DNA of 51,188 nucleotides, from the NCBI GenBank assembly GCA_900768785.1, contig CAAGEG010000075.1:1-51188 (forward strand). The letters are read 5' to 3'. A program made the translations under genes and the position numbers. The stretch comes from an uncultured Prevotella sp. (lineage in GTDB: Bacteria; Bacteroidota; Bacteroidia; Bacteroidales; Bacteroidaceae). Of this stretch, positions 1 to 9,367 are shown piece after piece. Within the stretch, counting starts at the first letter, position 1, and each line of letters opens with the position of its first letter. The notes beneath the pieces are model-generated. The model was not told the DNA's origin and made no database searches. It worked only from the letters and a program-made list of their open reading frames with translations.

Positions 1-138
1 GTACAGTTGTACAGTTAGATTTTTAAGGGGTACCCACTCCTATATATTATATATAACTAATTAATTATTAAGTAGTTATAGAGTTATAAGAAAGGGGTGT
101 ACCCCTCTTTTTTTAACTGTACTACTGTACAACTGTAC
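1..138. repeat. Palindromic element A with 8-bp tandem arms
   Basis: The left arm has two perfect copies of GTACAGTT (1-16); more may lie beyond the window edge. The right arm has three inverted copies (115-138: AACTGTAC, TACTGTAC, AACTGTAC). Between them is a very AT-rich core holding two G/C boxes, GGGGTACCC (27-35) and GGGGTGTACCCC (94-105). The core resembles the reverse complement of the element at 50550-50687, and the overall plan matches 41516-41657. It encodes nothing. Function is unknown; it could be a miniature mobile element or a protein-binding array. Confidence 0.8.
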
Positions 139-219
139 GTTAATTTTGTTAACACTCTCGTTGGCTAAGGTTCAATCCACTTCCCTCTACAAGGTTGACT
201 TTTAGGTCCTTTTGAGCGC

Positions 220-423
220 TCAGCGTATCTCGTCAAACACCCCTATGGTGTAGGCGTTGAGGTCAAAACACATGTCAAGTATTACCTTCTTGAAGTTGAT
301 TTTCACGAAGCCTATGCTCTCGCATATGGTAAGGTTAGGGATTTTTCCTTTGAAAAGCATTTTGTTGCGCTTTGGCTCGGCAGGGACAACCTTTCTGTCC
401 GGAGGATTGCGAGTACGCTTAGA
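220..423 (-). pseudogene. Decayed gene fragment, C-terminal end only
   Basis: A minus-strand frame is open from a stop at 424-426 to a stop at 220-222 (67 codons). It reads like real protein, with lysine/asparagine-rich Bacteroidales codon use and the stretch KGKIPNLTICESIGFVKINF. Its only ATG (358-360) leaves 46 residues. Coding-like sequence continues upstream of that ATG with no start, so it looks like the tail of a once longer gene cut by a stop or frameshift. The family was not recognised. It lies next to palindromic element A, so local rearrangement is possible. Nothing convincing was seen at 427-572. Confidence 0.35.
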
Positions 424-572
424 CTATGTTGAAGCGTAACAATGTTAATAACGAAAAGGACGGATGGAGGATTTAAATAAGAAAGTCCGAAGTCAATTTT
501 CAAGACTTCGGACTTATTTATCAATCTTTTGTGAGTATTAGCGAAAAGTAATAAAAATTGATTTATTGTTGG

Positions 573-2063
573 TTATCTATTGAGTTTCCACACACAGCCG
601 TCTTTTGTATCTTTTATTTCAAAACCGGCTTCAGCCAAACGGTCTCTAATCTTGTCGCTCGTTGCCCAATCTTTATCGGCTTTGGCTTTTGCGCGCAATT
701 CAAGAACCATATCTACAACCTTGCCATAAGCTTCTTCGCGCGACTCGTTGTTTTGGGCATGTTCATCACGAAGTCCCAATATATCAACAATAAATATTTG
801 CATTGTTTCAGCCAGTTCGTTGAAACATTCTTCACATATTGTTGCTTTATGATCAATAATCTTATTAATAACTCCACAAGCCTCAAAGAGATAACTAATT
901 ACCTGAGGTGTTGCCAAGTCATCGTTCATGGCATCATAGCACTTTTGTCTTAGTTGAGAGACAATATCCTTTGTGTTATCATCACATTTGTCTGATATTT
1001 GTATTCTTTGAAGGTCGGCAAAACCATTCATAAGTCTTTCAAGACCTTTCTCACTTGCTTGTAAAGCCTCGTTAGAGAAGTCAACGGTTCCACGATAATG
1101 TGCTGACAAAATAAAGAATCTTATTGTCATTGGCGAATAGGCTTGTGTTAAGGAGTGGTGTGTGCCGTTGAAGAATTGTTCCAAAGTAATGAAATTGCCT
1201 AACGACTTACCCATTTTCTGCCCGTTGATAGTTATCATATTGTTGTGCATCCAATATTTTACCATTGGTTCTCCTTGACTCGCCACCGCTTGTGCTATTT
1301 CGCACTCATGATGAGGGAATACAAGGTCCATGCCACCACCGTGAATATCAAATTTGTTTCCTAAGTATTTGCGTCCCATAGCCGTACATTCACAATGCCA
1401 ACCCGGAAAGCCTTCACTCCAAGCACTCGGCCACCTCATAATATGTTCCGGCTGTGCCTTTTTCCATAAAGCGAAATCCGCTTGATTATGTTTTTCTCCT
1501 ACACCATCCAATTCACGACTTGCATCTTTCACATCATCAAGGTTGCGCCCGGATAGAATGCCATAATGATATTTCTCATTATACTTTGCAATATCAAAAT
1601 AAATACTTCCATTACTTTCATATGCAAAGCCGTTATCCATGATTTCCTTAACCAATTGTTCTTGCTCGATGATATGTCCGGTAGCATGAGGTTCTATGCT
1701 TGGCGGCAACACATTGAGAGCTTCCATCGCTTTATGATATCTATTAGTATAATATTGAGCGACTTCCATTGGTTCAAGTTGTTCCAATCTCGCTTTTTTT
1801 GCAATTTTATCCTCACCTTCATCAGCATCATGCTCCAAATGACCCACATCTGTTATGTTTCTAACATATCTTACTTTATATCCGATATGCTTCAAATAAC
1901 GAAAAAGTACATCAAAAGTTATTGCAGGTCTGGCATGTCCAAGATGCGGATCGCCATATACTGTCGGACCACAAACATACATACCTACATTGGGCGCATG
2001 TACCGGCTCAAATCTTTCTTTACTTCTGGTAAGTGTATTATAGATTAATAATTTTTGTTCCAT
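573..2063 (-). CDS. cysS: Cysteinyl-tRNA synthetase
   Basis: Class I aminoacyl-tRNA synthetase that charges tRNA-Cys with cysteine in the cytoplasm. At 496 residues it is full length. The zinc-site Cys31 lies in CGPTVYGDPHLGH, which also carries the HIGH-type signature HLGH (40-43). Further zinc-ligand candidates are WHCEC (222-226) and HHEC (251-254). The KMSKS-type loop is KMGKS (283-287), followed by the helical anticodon-binding C-terminus. A canonical Bacteroidetes promoter lies just upstream at 2087-2117. The gene is monocistronic and divergent from the CoA transferase. Confidence 0.98.
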   Translation of the reverse strand: MEQKLLIYNTLTRSKERFEPVHAPNVGMYVCGPTVYGDPHLGHARPAITFDVLFRYLKHIGYKVRYVRNITDVGHLEHDADEGEDKIAKKARLEQLEPMEVAQYYTNRYHKAMEALNVLPPSIEPHATGHIIEQEQLVKEIMDNGFAYESNGSIYFDIAKYNEKYHYGILSGRNLDDVKDASRELDGVGEKHNQADFALWKKAQPEHIMRWPSAWSEGFPGWHCECTAMGRKYLGNKFDIHGGGMDLVFPHHECEIAQAVASQGEPMVKYWMHNNMITINGQKMGKSLGNFITLEQFFNGTHHSLTQAYSPMTIRFFILSAHYRGTVDFSNEALQASEKGLERLMNGFADLQRIQISDKCDDNTKDIVSQLRQKCYDAMNDDLATPQVISYLFEACGVINKIIDHKATICEECFNELAETMQIFIVDILGLRDEHAQNNESREEAYGKVVDMVLELRAKAKADKDWATSDKIRDRLAEAGFEIKDTKDGCVWKLNR

Positions 2064-2086
2064 AATATATATTGTTTATAGTCTTG

Positions 2087-2117
2087 CAAAAGTACACAAA
2101 ACTACCATTATTGCAAA
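2087..2117 (-). promoter_or_regulatory. Bacteroidetes promoter of cysS
   Basis: Read on the minus strand, a -33 TTTG (2114-2117) is followed after exactly 19 bases by TACTTTTG (2087-2094), a perfect TAnnTTTG -7 box. It lies 24 bases upstream of the cysS start codon. Confidence 0.8.
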
Positions 2118-2288
2118 ACAATAAAGACAAATTGTGGAATATCCACAAATAATTTTTATTAATCCGAAGTAATAATAGAGTTTAGATGTTGCTTTAATTT
2201 AAAGTCGCTAAAATATACATCATTATACAAGAAATCCTTAAAAACCTAATTTTTAAAACCTTCCATACATCATTTACAAAAAAAGTTG

Positions 2289-2296
2289 TACCTTTG
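2289..2296 (+). promoter_or_regulatory. -7 promoter box of the CoA transferase gene
   Basis: TACCTTTG matches the Bacteroidetes -7 consensus TAnnTTTG and lies about 47 bases before the start codon at 2344. A clear -33 TTTG at the usual distance is not visible. Confidence 0.55.
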
Positions 2297-2343
2297 CAAA
2301 GTTTTATAATATAACTTATAAATGCAATAAAAAAAGAAAAGAC

Positions 2344-3843
2344 ATGGCTTATACACGTTTGACGGCTTATGAAGCAGCCGCATTGATAAAGAATGGAGAC
2401 AATTTGGGGCTTAGTGGATTTACCCCTGCAGGCACAGCAAAGGCTGTAACAAAGGAACTTGCCAAAATAGCTCTTGCAGAACACGAAGCCGGAAGAGAGT
2501 TTAAAGTCGGTATCTTTACAGGAGCCTCTACCGGTCAAAGTACTGACGGAGATTTAGCTAATGCACAAGCCATTAAATATCGTGCTCCTTACACTACCAA
2601 TCCTGACTTTCGCAAACATGTAAATGCCGGAGAGATTGCTTATAATGATATTCACCTTAGTCAAATGGCTCAAGAACTAAGATATGGTTTTATGGGTGAT
2701 GTTGATTGGGCAATACTTGAAGTTTGTGATATTGAGGAACTTGGAGATAAATATAGAGTATATCTAACAGCTGCCGGTGGTATTGCGCCCACAGTTGCAC
2801 GCCTTGCTAAGCATGTAATACTGGAGCTTAACTCGTTCCATAGCCCTGACGCTAAGTTCCTTCATGACGTATATGAGCCTCTTGATCCTCCTTATCGTCG
2901 TCCTATTCCTATAGTACATGTAAGCGACCGTATAGGTAAACCATATATTGAATTGGACGCAAGCAAAGTTGTTGGTGTAGTAGAATGTAATATTCCTGAT
3001 GAAGCAAGAGCCTTCAAAAGCGCAGATCCGATAACCGACAGGATTGGACATAATGTTGCTCAGTTCCTTGTTGATGACATGAAACGCGGCATTATACCAA
3101 GCACATTCTTACCTTTGCAAAGCGGAGTAGGTAGTACAGCCAATGCAATATTAGGAGCTTTAGGTCACGAAAAGAGCGTTCCTGATTTCAATGTCTATAC
3201 CGAAGTGCTTCAAGATAGCGTTGTCGGAATGATGCTTGAAGGTAGAGTAAAAGATGCCTCCACATGTTCTCTTACCGTTTCTAATGAGTGTCTTAAACAA
3301 ATATATGACAATATAGACCATTTCAAAGAGCACTTGACCTTAAGACAAAGCGAGATATCCAACTCTCCGGAAGTCATAAGACGACTTGGTGTAATAGCAA
3401 TTAACACGGCGATAGAAGTTGATATCTATGGCAATGCAAACTCTACACATATTAGTGGAACAAAGATGATGAATGGTATCGGTGGTAGTGGGGACTTTGA
3501 ACGAAATGCATACATAAGCATATTCACTTGTCCTTCAACAGCCAAAGGCGGACTCATAAGTTCTATAGTTCCTTTTGTCAGCCATCAAGACCACTCAGAA
3601 CATGATGTTAACATCATCGTTACGGAGCAAGGTGTTGCCGATTTGAGGGGCAAATCTCCTATTGAAAGAGCTCATCTTATAATTGATAATTGTGCTCATC
3701 CTGATTATCGTCCCATATTACGCGAATATCTGAAGATTGCATCTATGGGACAGACACGTCACAACCTTCGTGCTGCTTTCGCTATGCATGACGCATTGGC
3801 ATCAAAAGGCGATATGCACTTGACTGATTTCTCTGAATTCTAA
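2344..3843 (+). CDS. Acetyl-CoA hydrolase/transferase family (acetate:succinate CoA-transferase type)
   Basis: Class I CoA transferase, 499 residues, full length for the family. It moves CoA between acyl groups such as succinyl-CoA and acetate in the cytoplasm, linking acetate or succinate fermentation to CoA recycling. The family's catalytic glutamate is most likely Glu287 in VYTEV. Glycine-rich CoA-binding segments are QSGVGSTANA (259-268) and GIGGSGDF. The C-terminal part has EQGVADLRGKSP, typical of the succinate/acetate CoA-transferase branch. Exact acyl specificity cannot be read from the sequence. It has its own -7 box upstream and a hairpin terminator downstream. Confidence 0.92.
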   Translation: MAYTRLTAYEAAALIKNGDNLGLSGFTPAGTAKAVTKELAKIALAEHEAGREFKVGIFTGASTGQSTDGDLANAQAIKYRAPYTTNPDFRKHVNAGEIAYNDIHLSQMAQELRYGFMGDVDWAILEVCDIEELGDKYRVYLTAAGGIAPTVARLAKHVILELNSFHSPDAKFLHDVYEPLDPPYRRPIPIVHVSDRIGKPYIELDASKVVGVVECNIPDEARAFKSADPITDRIGHNVAQFLVDDMKRGIIPSTFLPLQSGVGSTANAILGALGHEKSVPDFNVYTEVLQDSVVGMMLEGRVKDASTCSLTVSNECLKQIYDNIDHFKEHLTLRQSEISNSPEVIRRLGVIAINTAIEVDIYGNANSTHISGTKMMNGIGGSGDFERNAYISIFTCPSTAKGGLISSIVPFVSHQDHSEHDVNIIVTEQGVADLRGKSPIERAHLIIDNCAHPDYRPILREYLKIASMGQTRHNLRAAFAMHDALASKGDMHLTDFSEF

Positions 3844-3859
3844 AAGAAACAACTCTAAT

Positions 3860-3906
3860 AATCTGGGCTCTTCTTGTGTCGTTAATTATCAAGAAAGCTC
3901 AGATTT
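3860..3906 (+). terminator. Hairpin terminator after the CoA transferase
   Basis: AATCTGGGCT..TTCTTG pairs with CAAGAA..AGCTCAGATT around a short AT loop, with one mismatch and a bulge, and is followed by TATTGTTTTG. It lies 16 bases past the stop codon. Confidence 0.65.
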
Positions 3907-4021
3907 ATTGTTTTGAATACATCACGAACAAGTGTTCGGCATAATAAAAACACCTACAATATTCTTTTCTTTAGTCTATAATACTGAATATTTATACTCA
4001 AATAACCACATATATTGAGAC

Positions 4022-5071
4022 ATGAACAATAAAAATCAAGACCTATCACACTCTGCACAGGGGAACAAACACGAATGTAACTCCGTGCTTATTACAGGAG
4101 CAAGTGGTTTTATAGGTAGTTTTATTGTTTCGGAAGCTATACGTCGGGGGTTTGATACATGGGCTGCAATAAGAAGAAATAGTTCAAAAGAATATCTTAA
4201 AGATACAAGGATAAAGTTCATAGAGCTTGATCTTAACAATCCCGCACTTCTAAACAAACAACTCTCCGGGCATGATTTCAAATATGTTATCCATGCCGCC
4301 GGTATAACAAAGAGTATAGACAAAGAAAAGTTTCTTAGCATTAATGCTTATGGAACGGCTAACCTTGCAGAAGCAGTAATGCGAAATTGCAGCTCTCTCA
4401 AACGCTTCGTGTTCATGAGCAGCTTAAGTGTTATGGGACCGGTTCATGAGAAAGAGCCGTTTATTGACATAAAATCATCAGACATAGCAGTTCCAAATAC
4501 CGCTTATGGTAGGAGCAAACTTGTGGCAGAACGCATGCTTTCAGAGATAAAAGGGCTTCCTTACATTATCATTAGACCTACCGGCGTTTACGGACCACGT
4601 GAGAAAGACTATTTTATGATGTTTAAAAGCATAAAGAGTCATATTGATTTTGCGGCAGGATATAGCCCGCAAGACCTCACTTTCGTATATGTTGACGATG
4701 TTGTGCAAGCTGTTTTTCTTGCTTGCGACAAAGGAGAAACAGGTGCTAAATATGCGATAAGCGATGGGCAGGTTTACTCTTCAACAGCTTTTAGCGAATA
4801 CATTCGTCGCGAACTTGATAACACATGGATAATACGTATAAAGGCTCCGTTATGGCTTTTGCGTATCATAACATATATTGGCGAGCTTATCGGTAGATTG
4901 ACAGGAAAGATTTCAGCTCTTAATAATGACAAATACAACATCCTTAAACAACGAAATTGGCGTTGTGATATCACTCCTGCAATTAAAGATTTAGGATACA
5001 CCCCATCGGTAACGCTTGAAGAAGGGGTGCGCAAAACGGCTTCTTGGTATAAATCCAACAAATGGTTGTAA
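4022..5071 (+). CDS. NAD-dependent epimerase/dehydratase (extended SDR)
   Basis: Extended short-chain dehydrogenase/reductase of 349 residues. The N-terminal Rossmann fold has TGASGFIG (25-32). The active site has Tyr162 and Lys166 (YGRSK) with an upstream serine in FMSSLSV (131-137). A conserved segment RPTGVYGPRE follows. The C-terminus is the substrate-binding half typical of nucleotide-sugar epimerases and 3-beta-HSD-like proteins. The substrate cannot be deduced. It is 65 bp ahead of a PAP2-family membrane enzyme in the same direction, so a lipid or glycan envelope role is possible but only inferred. Confidence 0.88.
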   Translation: MNNKNQDLSHSAQGNKHECNSVLITGASGFIGSFIVSEAIRRGFDTWAAIRRNSSKEYLKDTRIKFIELDLNNPALLNKQLSGHDFKYVIHAAGITKSIDKEKFLSINAYGTANLAEAVMRNCSSLKRFVFMSSLSVMGPVHEKEPFIDIKSSDIAVPNTAYGRSKLVAERMLSEIKGLPYIIIRPTGVYGPREKDYFMMFKSIKSHIDFAAGYSPQDLTFVYVDDVVQAVFLACDKGETGAKYAISDGQVYSSTAFSEYIRRELDNTWIIRIKAPLWLLRIITYIGELIGRLTGKISALNNDKYNILKQRNWRCDITPAIKDLGYTPSVTLEEGVRKTASWYKSNKWL

Positions 5072-5136
5072 CATTAAAACATTCTTCAATTTATCTGCAT
5101 ATATTTTGTTCAAGATATATTAATTAAACAATTGTC

Positions 5137-6102
5137 ATGAAATTTATCAAAGATTTGTTTGCTATAGAAAAACGTCCTACCAAAGGATTATTTGCCCTTG
5201 AATGGGTTGCTATGGCATATTTAATACTCACTCTTATAGTTGTGATGTTTACATATACCAAAGCGCCCAATCCTGATGCCATGATATGGGGTCGTATTCG
5301 TATTGCTTTCATTACCGTAGCACTATGGGGAGTATATCGAATGATACCATGTCGCTTAACACGATTTGCACGTGTTGCCGTCCAACTGGCACTTTTGGGT
5401 TGGTGGTATCCTGACACTTATGAGCTAAATAGGATGTTGCCTAATCTTGATCACATTTTTGCGACCTACGAACAAGCGCTTTTCGGTTGTCAACCGGCAT
5501 TATTGTTTCATAAAGCCTTGCCTTATCCTATTGTCAGCGAGCTTATGGATATGGGATATGCATCTTATTATCCGATGATATTGGCTGTTGTATTATTCTA
5601 TTTCATCTTTCGTTATAAAGAGTTTGAGCGCGCCTCATTCGTAATACTTACTTCTTTTTTTATATATTACGTTATTTTCGTTGCATTACCCGTAGCCGGT
5701 CCTACCTTCTATTATAAAGCCATTGGAATGAGTGCCGCATCAGGAGGAACATTCCCCAATGTTAATGATTATTTCAATTATTGTCAAGATTGCCTACCAA
5801 GTCCCGGCTATGCCAAAGGCATATTTTATAATCTTGTAGAAGAGGCGAAAGCAGCCGGAGAACGCCCAACAGCAGCATTCCCAAGCAGTCATGTAGGCAT
5901 CAGTACCGTGCTTATGCTTTTAGTATGGCATACAGGAAACCGACGTTTTCTCTATATACTAACACCTTTTTTTATATTCCTTTGTTTCGCTACTGTGTAT
6001 ATTCAAGCCCACTACGCTATTGATGCTATTGCCGGTCTAATAAGTGGAGTTGTCTTGTACTTCCTTTTAATGGCTTTGTCGCGAGGCATTAAAGCCAAAT
6101 AA
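5137..6102 (+). CDS. PAP2-superfamily membrane protein (inositolphosphotransferase/Aur1-like)
   Basis: Polytopic membrane protein of 321 residues with about six hydrophobic segments (roughly 23-41, 54-70, 145-160, 167-185, 253-265, 272-317). The PAP2 catalytic pieces are FPSSH (248-252, His252) and AHYAID (291-296, His292 and Asp296). The second piece lacks the Ser-Arg of classical phosphatases and looks more like the Aur1/Ipt1 branch, which transfers phospho-head groups to lipids. The reaction, phosphatase or phosphotransferase, is undecided. It follows the epimerase and precedes a DUF4294 gene; the three may be co-transcribed. Confidence 0.82.
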   Translation: MKFIKDLFAIEKRPTKGLFALEWVAMAYLILTLIVVMFTYTKAPNPDAMIWGRIRIAFITVALWGVYRMIPCRLTRFARVAVQLALLGWWYPDTYELNRMLPNLDHIFATYEQALFGCQPALLFHKALPYPIVSELMDMGYASYYPMILAVVLFYFIFRYKEFERASFVILTSFFIYYVIFVALPVAGPTFYYKAIGMSAASGGTFPNVNDYFNYCQDCLPSPGYAKGIFYNLVEEAKAAGERPTAAFPSSHVGISTVLMLLVWHTGNRRFLYILTPFFIFLCFATVYIQAHYAIDAIAGLISGVVLYFLLMALSRGIKAK

Positions 6103-6157
6103 CTATGTATTAAGCATCATTCATTAATATATTTACGAGTTCTTATTATTAATTATC

Positions 6158-6823
6158 ATGAGTAAGAATAGCTATGACATACATAATATAAAGGCAAGAA
6201 ACTGCATTATGTTTCTTATTTTTGTTGTTGTGTTTTTCTTACCTGTTGTTTCATTTGCACAAAATGTAGAAGACAAAGAAATAGATATGGACTCACCAAC
6301 TTTTGTTCCGCTTGTCAAAGTGAGCAAAGTTAAAATCAACGGAGATAGCTTACAATTTGTAGAGCTAAATAATGTGTATGTCTATCCCCAACCAACGTTC
6401 AAGTCACCTCGCCAACGAGCAGCATATAACCGTCTTGTTTATAATGTCAAAAAAGTGCTGCCAATAGCCAAAGAAGCAAATAAGATAATAGCAGAGACAT
6501 ATATGACGCTTCAAAGTTTGCCGGATAAGAAGTCTCGTGATGAACATATGAAGCGTGTAGAAGCGGACATCAAGCGCCAATATGGTCCTCGCATGAAGAA
6601 ACTCACATATTCACAAGGTAAACTCCTAATTAAGCTTGTTTACAGAGAGTGTAATTCTTCGGCTTATGACTTGATACGCGCCTTTATAAGTCCTGTGAAA
6701 GCAGGCTTTTATCAAGCTTTTGCTTGGACTTTTGGTGCAAGTCTTACAAAGAAATATGACCCTAAGAAGACCGATCGACTTACCGAACGAGTTGTATTAA
6801 TGGTAGAATCAGGTCAGCTTTAA
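6158..6823 (+). CDS. DUF4294 domain protein, secreted or periplasmic
   Basis: The protein has 221 residues. An N-terminal signal peptide (hydrophobic core about 19-34, MFLIFVVVFFLPVVSFA, with likely cleavage after SFA) precedes a basic helical domain of the Bacteroidetes family DUF4294. That domain holds the conserved NNVYVYPQPTFKS and YNRLVYNVKKVLPIAKEA. Function is unknown in the family. A start at the internal Met18 would also give a signal peptide; the first ATG is kept because it leaves a normal spacing of 55 bp to the PAP2 gene. No enzyme motif was seen. Confidence 0.8.
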   Translation: MSKNSYDIHNIKARNCIMFLIFVVVFFLPVVSFAQNVEDKEIDMDSPTFVPLVKVSKVKINGDSLQFVELNNVYVYPQPTFKSPRQRAAYNRLVYNVKKVLPIAKEANKIIAETYMTLQSLPDKKSRDEHMKRVEADIKRQYGPRMKKLTYSQGKLLIKLVYRECNSSAYDLIRAFISPVKAGFYQAFAWTFGASLTKKYDPKKTDRLTERVVLMVESGQL

Positions 6824-6869
6824 CGCATTTGACTTGATAAATTAAAAAAGATAAAAAAACTAATAATCA

Positions 6870-6900
6870 GTTTTTATATTATCTATTTTTCTTATTTTTG
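6870..6900 (+). promoter_or_regulatory. Promoter of the ferritin gene
   Basis: TATTTTTG (6893-6900) matches the -7 consensus TAnnTTTG, with a T-rich -33 region (GTTTTT, from 6870). This gives a leader of about 110 bases before the start codon at 7017. Confidence 0.55.
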
Positions 6901-7016
6901 CAATAGACAATGTTGCTTTTTAAGTGTAAACCCAATATTTATATATAGGAAACATTTATTTTGCATCATTTCTATAATAGATAATATATAATTACTAATT
7001 TTTAAAGATAGAGGTT

Positions 7017-7535
7017 ATGTTAAACAAGAAAGTAGAAGATGCGCTTAATGCGCAAATTAATGCTGAGTTGTGGTCAGCTTATTTGTATCTCTCCATGTCG
7101 GCTTATTGCCATTCAGTAGGTCAGCCGGGTATGGCTAATTGGTTTGAAATCCAATTTAGCGAGGAGCAAGATCATGCAAAAATTTTGTTCAACTACATCA
7201 ATTCACGTGGCGGTCGTGTAATTTTGCAGCCTATTGATGCCGTTCCAACAGAGTGGAAGTCTATCCTTGATGTGTTTGAAAGCACTCTTGCCCACGAGCA
7301 AAAGGTTACTTCTCTTATCAACAATCTGTTTGCTCTTACAACAGAAGAGAAAGATTTTGCCACACAAAGTATGTTGAAATGGTTTATCGATGAGCAAGTT
7401 GAAGAAGAAGAAAACGCTCAAGATATTATCGACAACATAAAGATGATTAAGGACAACGGCTATGGTATTTACATGCTTGACAAGGAACTTGGTGCTCGTA
7501 CATATACGCCGGCTTCTGCTCTTTCAAGCAAATAA
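7017..7535 (+). CDS. ftnA: Non-haem ferritin
   Basis: Cytoplasmic iron-storage protein of 172 residues, the usual length of bacterial FtnA. It oxidises Fe(II) and stores it in a 24-subunit shell. The four-helix bundle carries ferroxidase-site residues Glu17 (NAELW), Glu50 and His53 (SEEQDHA), a Glu in AHEQK (93) and Gln126 in DEQVEEEE. The acidic run after Gln126 is normal for the family. It stands alone with its own promoter and a strong downstream hairpin. Confidence 0.96.
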   Translation: MLNKKVEDALNAQINAELWSAYLYLSMSAYCHSVGQPGMANWFEIQFSEEQDHAKILFNYINSRGGRVILQPIDAVPTEWKSILDVFESTLAHEQKVTSLINNLFALTTEEKDFATQSMLKWFIDEQVEEEENAQDIIDNIKMIKDNGYGIYMLDKELGARTYTPASALSSK

Positions 7536-7601
7536 AACAGCTAAAACATAAGGATGTGAAAAGATTATCAAGTCTTTTTACATTTGAATATACAACATGA
7601 G

Positions 7602-7650
7602 AGAAGCGATATAAGAGGAAATATCCTTGCTTATATCGCTTCTTTGTTTT
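7602..7650. terminator. Strong hairpin between ferritin and the Na/Pi symporter
   Basis: AGAAGCGATATAAG (7602-7615) pairs perfectly with CTTATATCGCTTCT (7630-7643), followed on the plus strand by TTGTTTTTATTG. It ends ferritin transcription and may also serve the convergent symporter gene. Confidence 0.8.
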
Positions 7651-7672
7651 TATTGATTATGGTTTGAGGTCT

Positions 7673-9367
7673 TTAAGCCTCTCTTTGTTTTGTGCCCATA
7701 CGAGCCTCAACCACATTAATAACATAGTCTCCGAGTTTCTCGCATTCACATATAATGTCCATATATGCCGTTCCCATAGCATAAGTATATTCATGAGAAC
7801 TCATATCATTTATGTTTTGACTCTTCAACTGGTCTCTATAGTTGTTTATCTCGTTCTCTATGTTGAACGATCTATTTATATCAAGACGGTCTTTACGGCC
7901 TGAAAGCATTACAATCATTTGTGTGAGACTGTCGTCTGTAAGTTCAAACATCTGTTGTATATGCTCATACTGTTTTTCTGTAAAGTCTTCTTTACCGCTC
8001 ATCTTGCGGTTTATCGTGCGGGCTATGTTGTAACAGCTGTCGCCTATACTTTCTATTTCGGTTATTTCTCTAAACATTGCCCTTATCTTCGCTTTTGTTT
8101 CATCGCTAAGATGCGCATCTCCAACATTATCAAGATACTTAGCTATCTCTAATTCCATATTGTCTGATATGCTCTCATACTTCTCTATTCTGCTAAAGAG
8201 TTTGGAGAAAGCGGCATCGTTGTCTGTATGTAGCAACTCGCGAACAAATGCAAACATTTTTTGCATTCTCTGTGCAAAGAGTTGTATTTCCTTTTGTGCT
8301 TCAAGCACAGAAAGCTCCGGAGTTTCCAAAATGGTGTTTCCGCCAATATATTTCAGGCGGAATTCGTCTTCCATTTCGTTTACTTTCGGCTTGATAATAT
8401 AGCATACCAATCGTTCAATCTGCGGTATGAACCAAATCAATATGAATGTATTGCAAACGTTAAATGATGTGTGGAATGCCGCCAAGACTACAGATAGTTT
8501 CAACGGGTCGGGTGTATGCACTTGCGGGTCATAATTTACCATGTGACAAACTGTGTTGACAAAAGGATAGAATAGCAATAATATCCAAATCACACCAAAC
8601 ACATTAAACACGAGATGTGCCAAAGCGGCACGGCGAGCTTGCGAGTTTGCCCCAAGAGCAGCAAGGTTTGCGGTTGCCGTTGTTCCTATGTTTTCTCCCA
8701 TAACAAGCGCAATTCCGAGATATATAGGCAATACTCCGCTGGAACAAAGCACCATTGTGATTGCCATAAGTGCCGCAGACGATTGCAGCATACATGTCAA
8801 AACCGTTCCTATCAGTAGGAATATTACTATAGTAACATAGCTGTTTATATCAAAAGAGCCAAAGAAATCGAGCACCTCTTTATTATGTCCAAGATCCATT
8901 TCTTTGCCGGTTTCGCTTAGAAGAGCCAAAGAGAAGAACATAAAAGCTATGCCGAATAGGAAGTCTCCAATATATCTGTGACGTCGGGTGTATATTAGCA
9001 CAATACCAATTATAAAGGCAGGAAAGACAGCATCAAGGAAATTGAATGAGAAACCTAAGCTCATTATCCACGCAGTTAGCGTTGTTCCGATGTTGGCACC
9101 CATGATTATGGATATTGCTTGCGCCAAAGTGAGAAGCCCGGCATTGACAAAAGATACGGTCATTACCGTTGTTGCTGATGACGACTGAACGGAACATGTG
9201 ACAAACATACCTGTTAGCATACCCATAATGCGGTTTTTTGTCATCGTTCCAAGAATGTGACGCAACTGCGAACCTGCCATTTTCTGCAATGCTTCGCTCA
9301 TTCCTTTCATTCCATAGATAAGGAGAGCCAATGCACCGATAATCTTTAAAAAAATCCAAATCGACAT
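7673..9367 (-). CDS. Na/Pi cotransporter family protein with PhoU-like domain
   Basis: Inner-membrane sodium-phosphate symporter homologue of 564 residues. The N-terminal half has the two inverted family repeats, each with a QSS motif (QSSSA 61-65, QSSAA 195-199) and a glycine motif (GANIGTT 90-96, GENIGTT 224-230), spread over about eight membrane segments to residue 320. The C-terminal 230 residues are hydrophilic and helical and resemble PhoU (for example LEIAKYLDNVGDAHLS and EIESIGDSCYNIART). The family imports, and in some members may export, phosphate; direction is not readable here. Confidence 0.9.
   Translation of the reverse strand: MSIWIFLKIIGALALLIYGMKGMSEALQKMAGSQLRHILGTMTKNRIMGMLTGMFVTCSVQSSSATTVMTVSFVNAGLLTLAQAISIIMGANIGTTLTAWIMSLGFSFNFLDAVFPAFIIGIVLIYTRRHRYIGDFLFGIAFMFFSLALLSETGKEMDLGHNKEVLDFFGSFDINSYVTIVIFLLIGTVLTCMLQSSAALMAITMVLCSSGVLPIYLGIALVMGENIGTTATANLAALGANSQARRAALAHLVFNVFGVIWILLLFYPFVNTVCHMVNYDPQVHTPDPLKLSVVLAAFHTSFNVCNTFILIWFIPQIERLVCYIIKPKVNEMEDEFRLKYIGGNTILETPELSVLEAQKEIQLFAQRMQKMFAFVRELLHTDNDAAFSKLFSRIEKYESISDNMELEIAKYLDNVGDAHLSDETKAKIRAMFREITEIESIGDSCYNIARTINRKMSGKEDFTEKQYEHIQQMFELTDDSLTQMIVMLSGRKDRLDINRSFNIENEINNYRDQLKSQNINDMSSHEYTYAMGTAYMDIICECEKLGDYVINVVEARMGTKQREA

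Noticed and set aside
257..524. Two overlapping open frames near the left edge (plus 257-439, minus 312-524)
   Set aside because: A third frame on the minus strand (220-423) has clearly more protein-like sequence; these are shadows of it.
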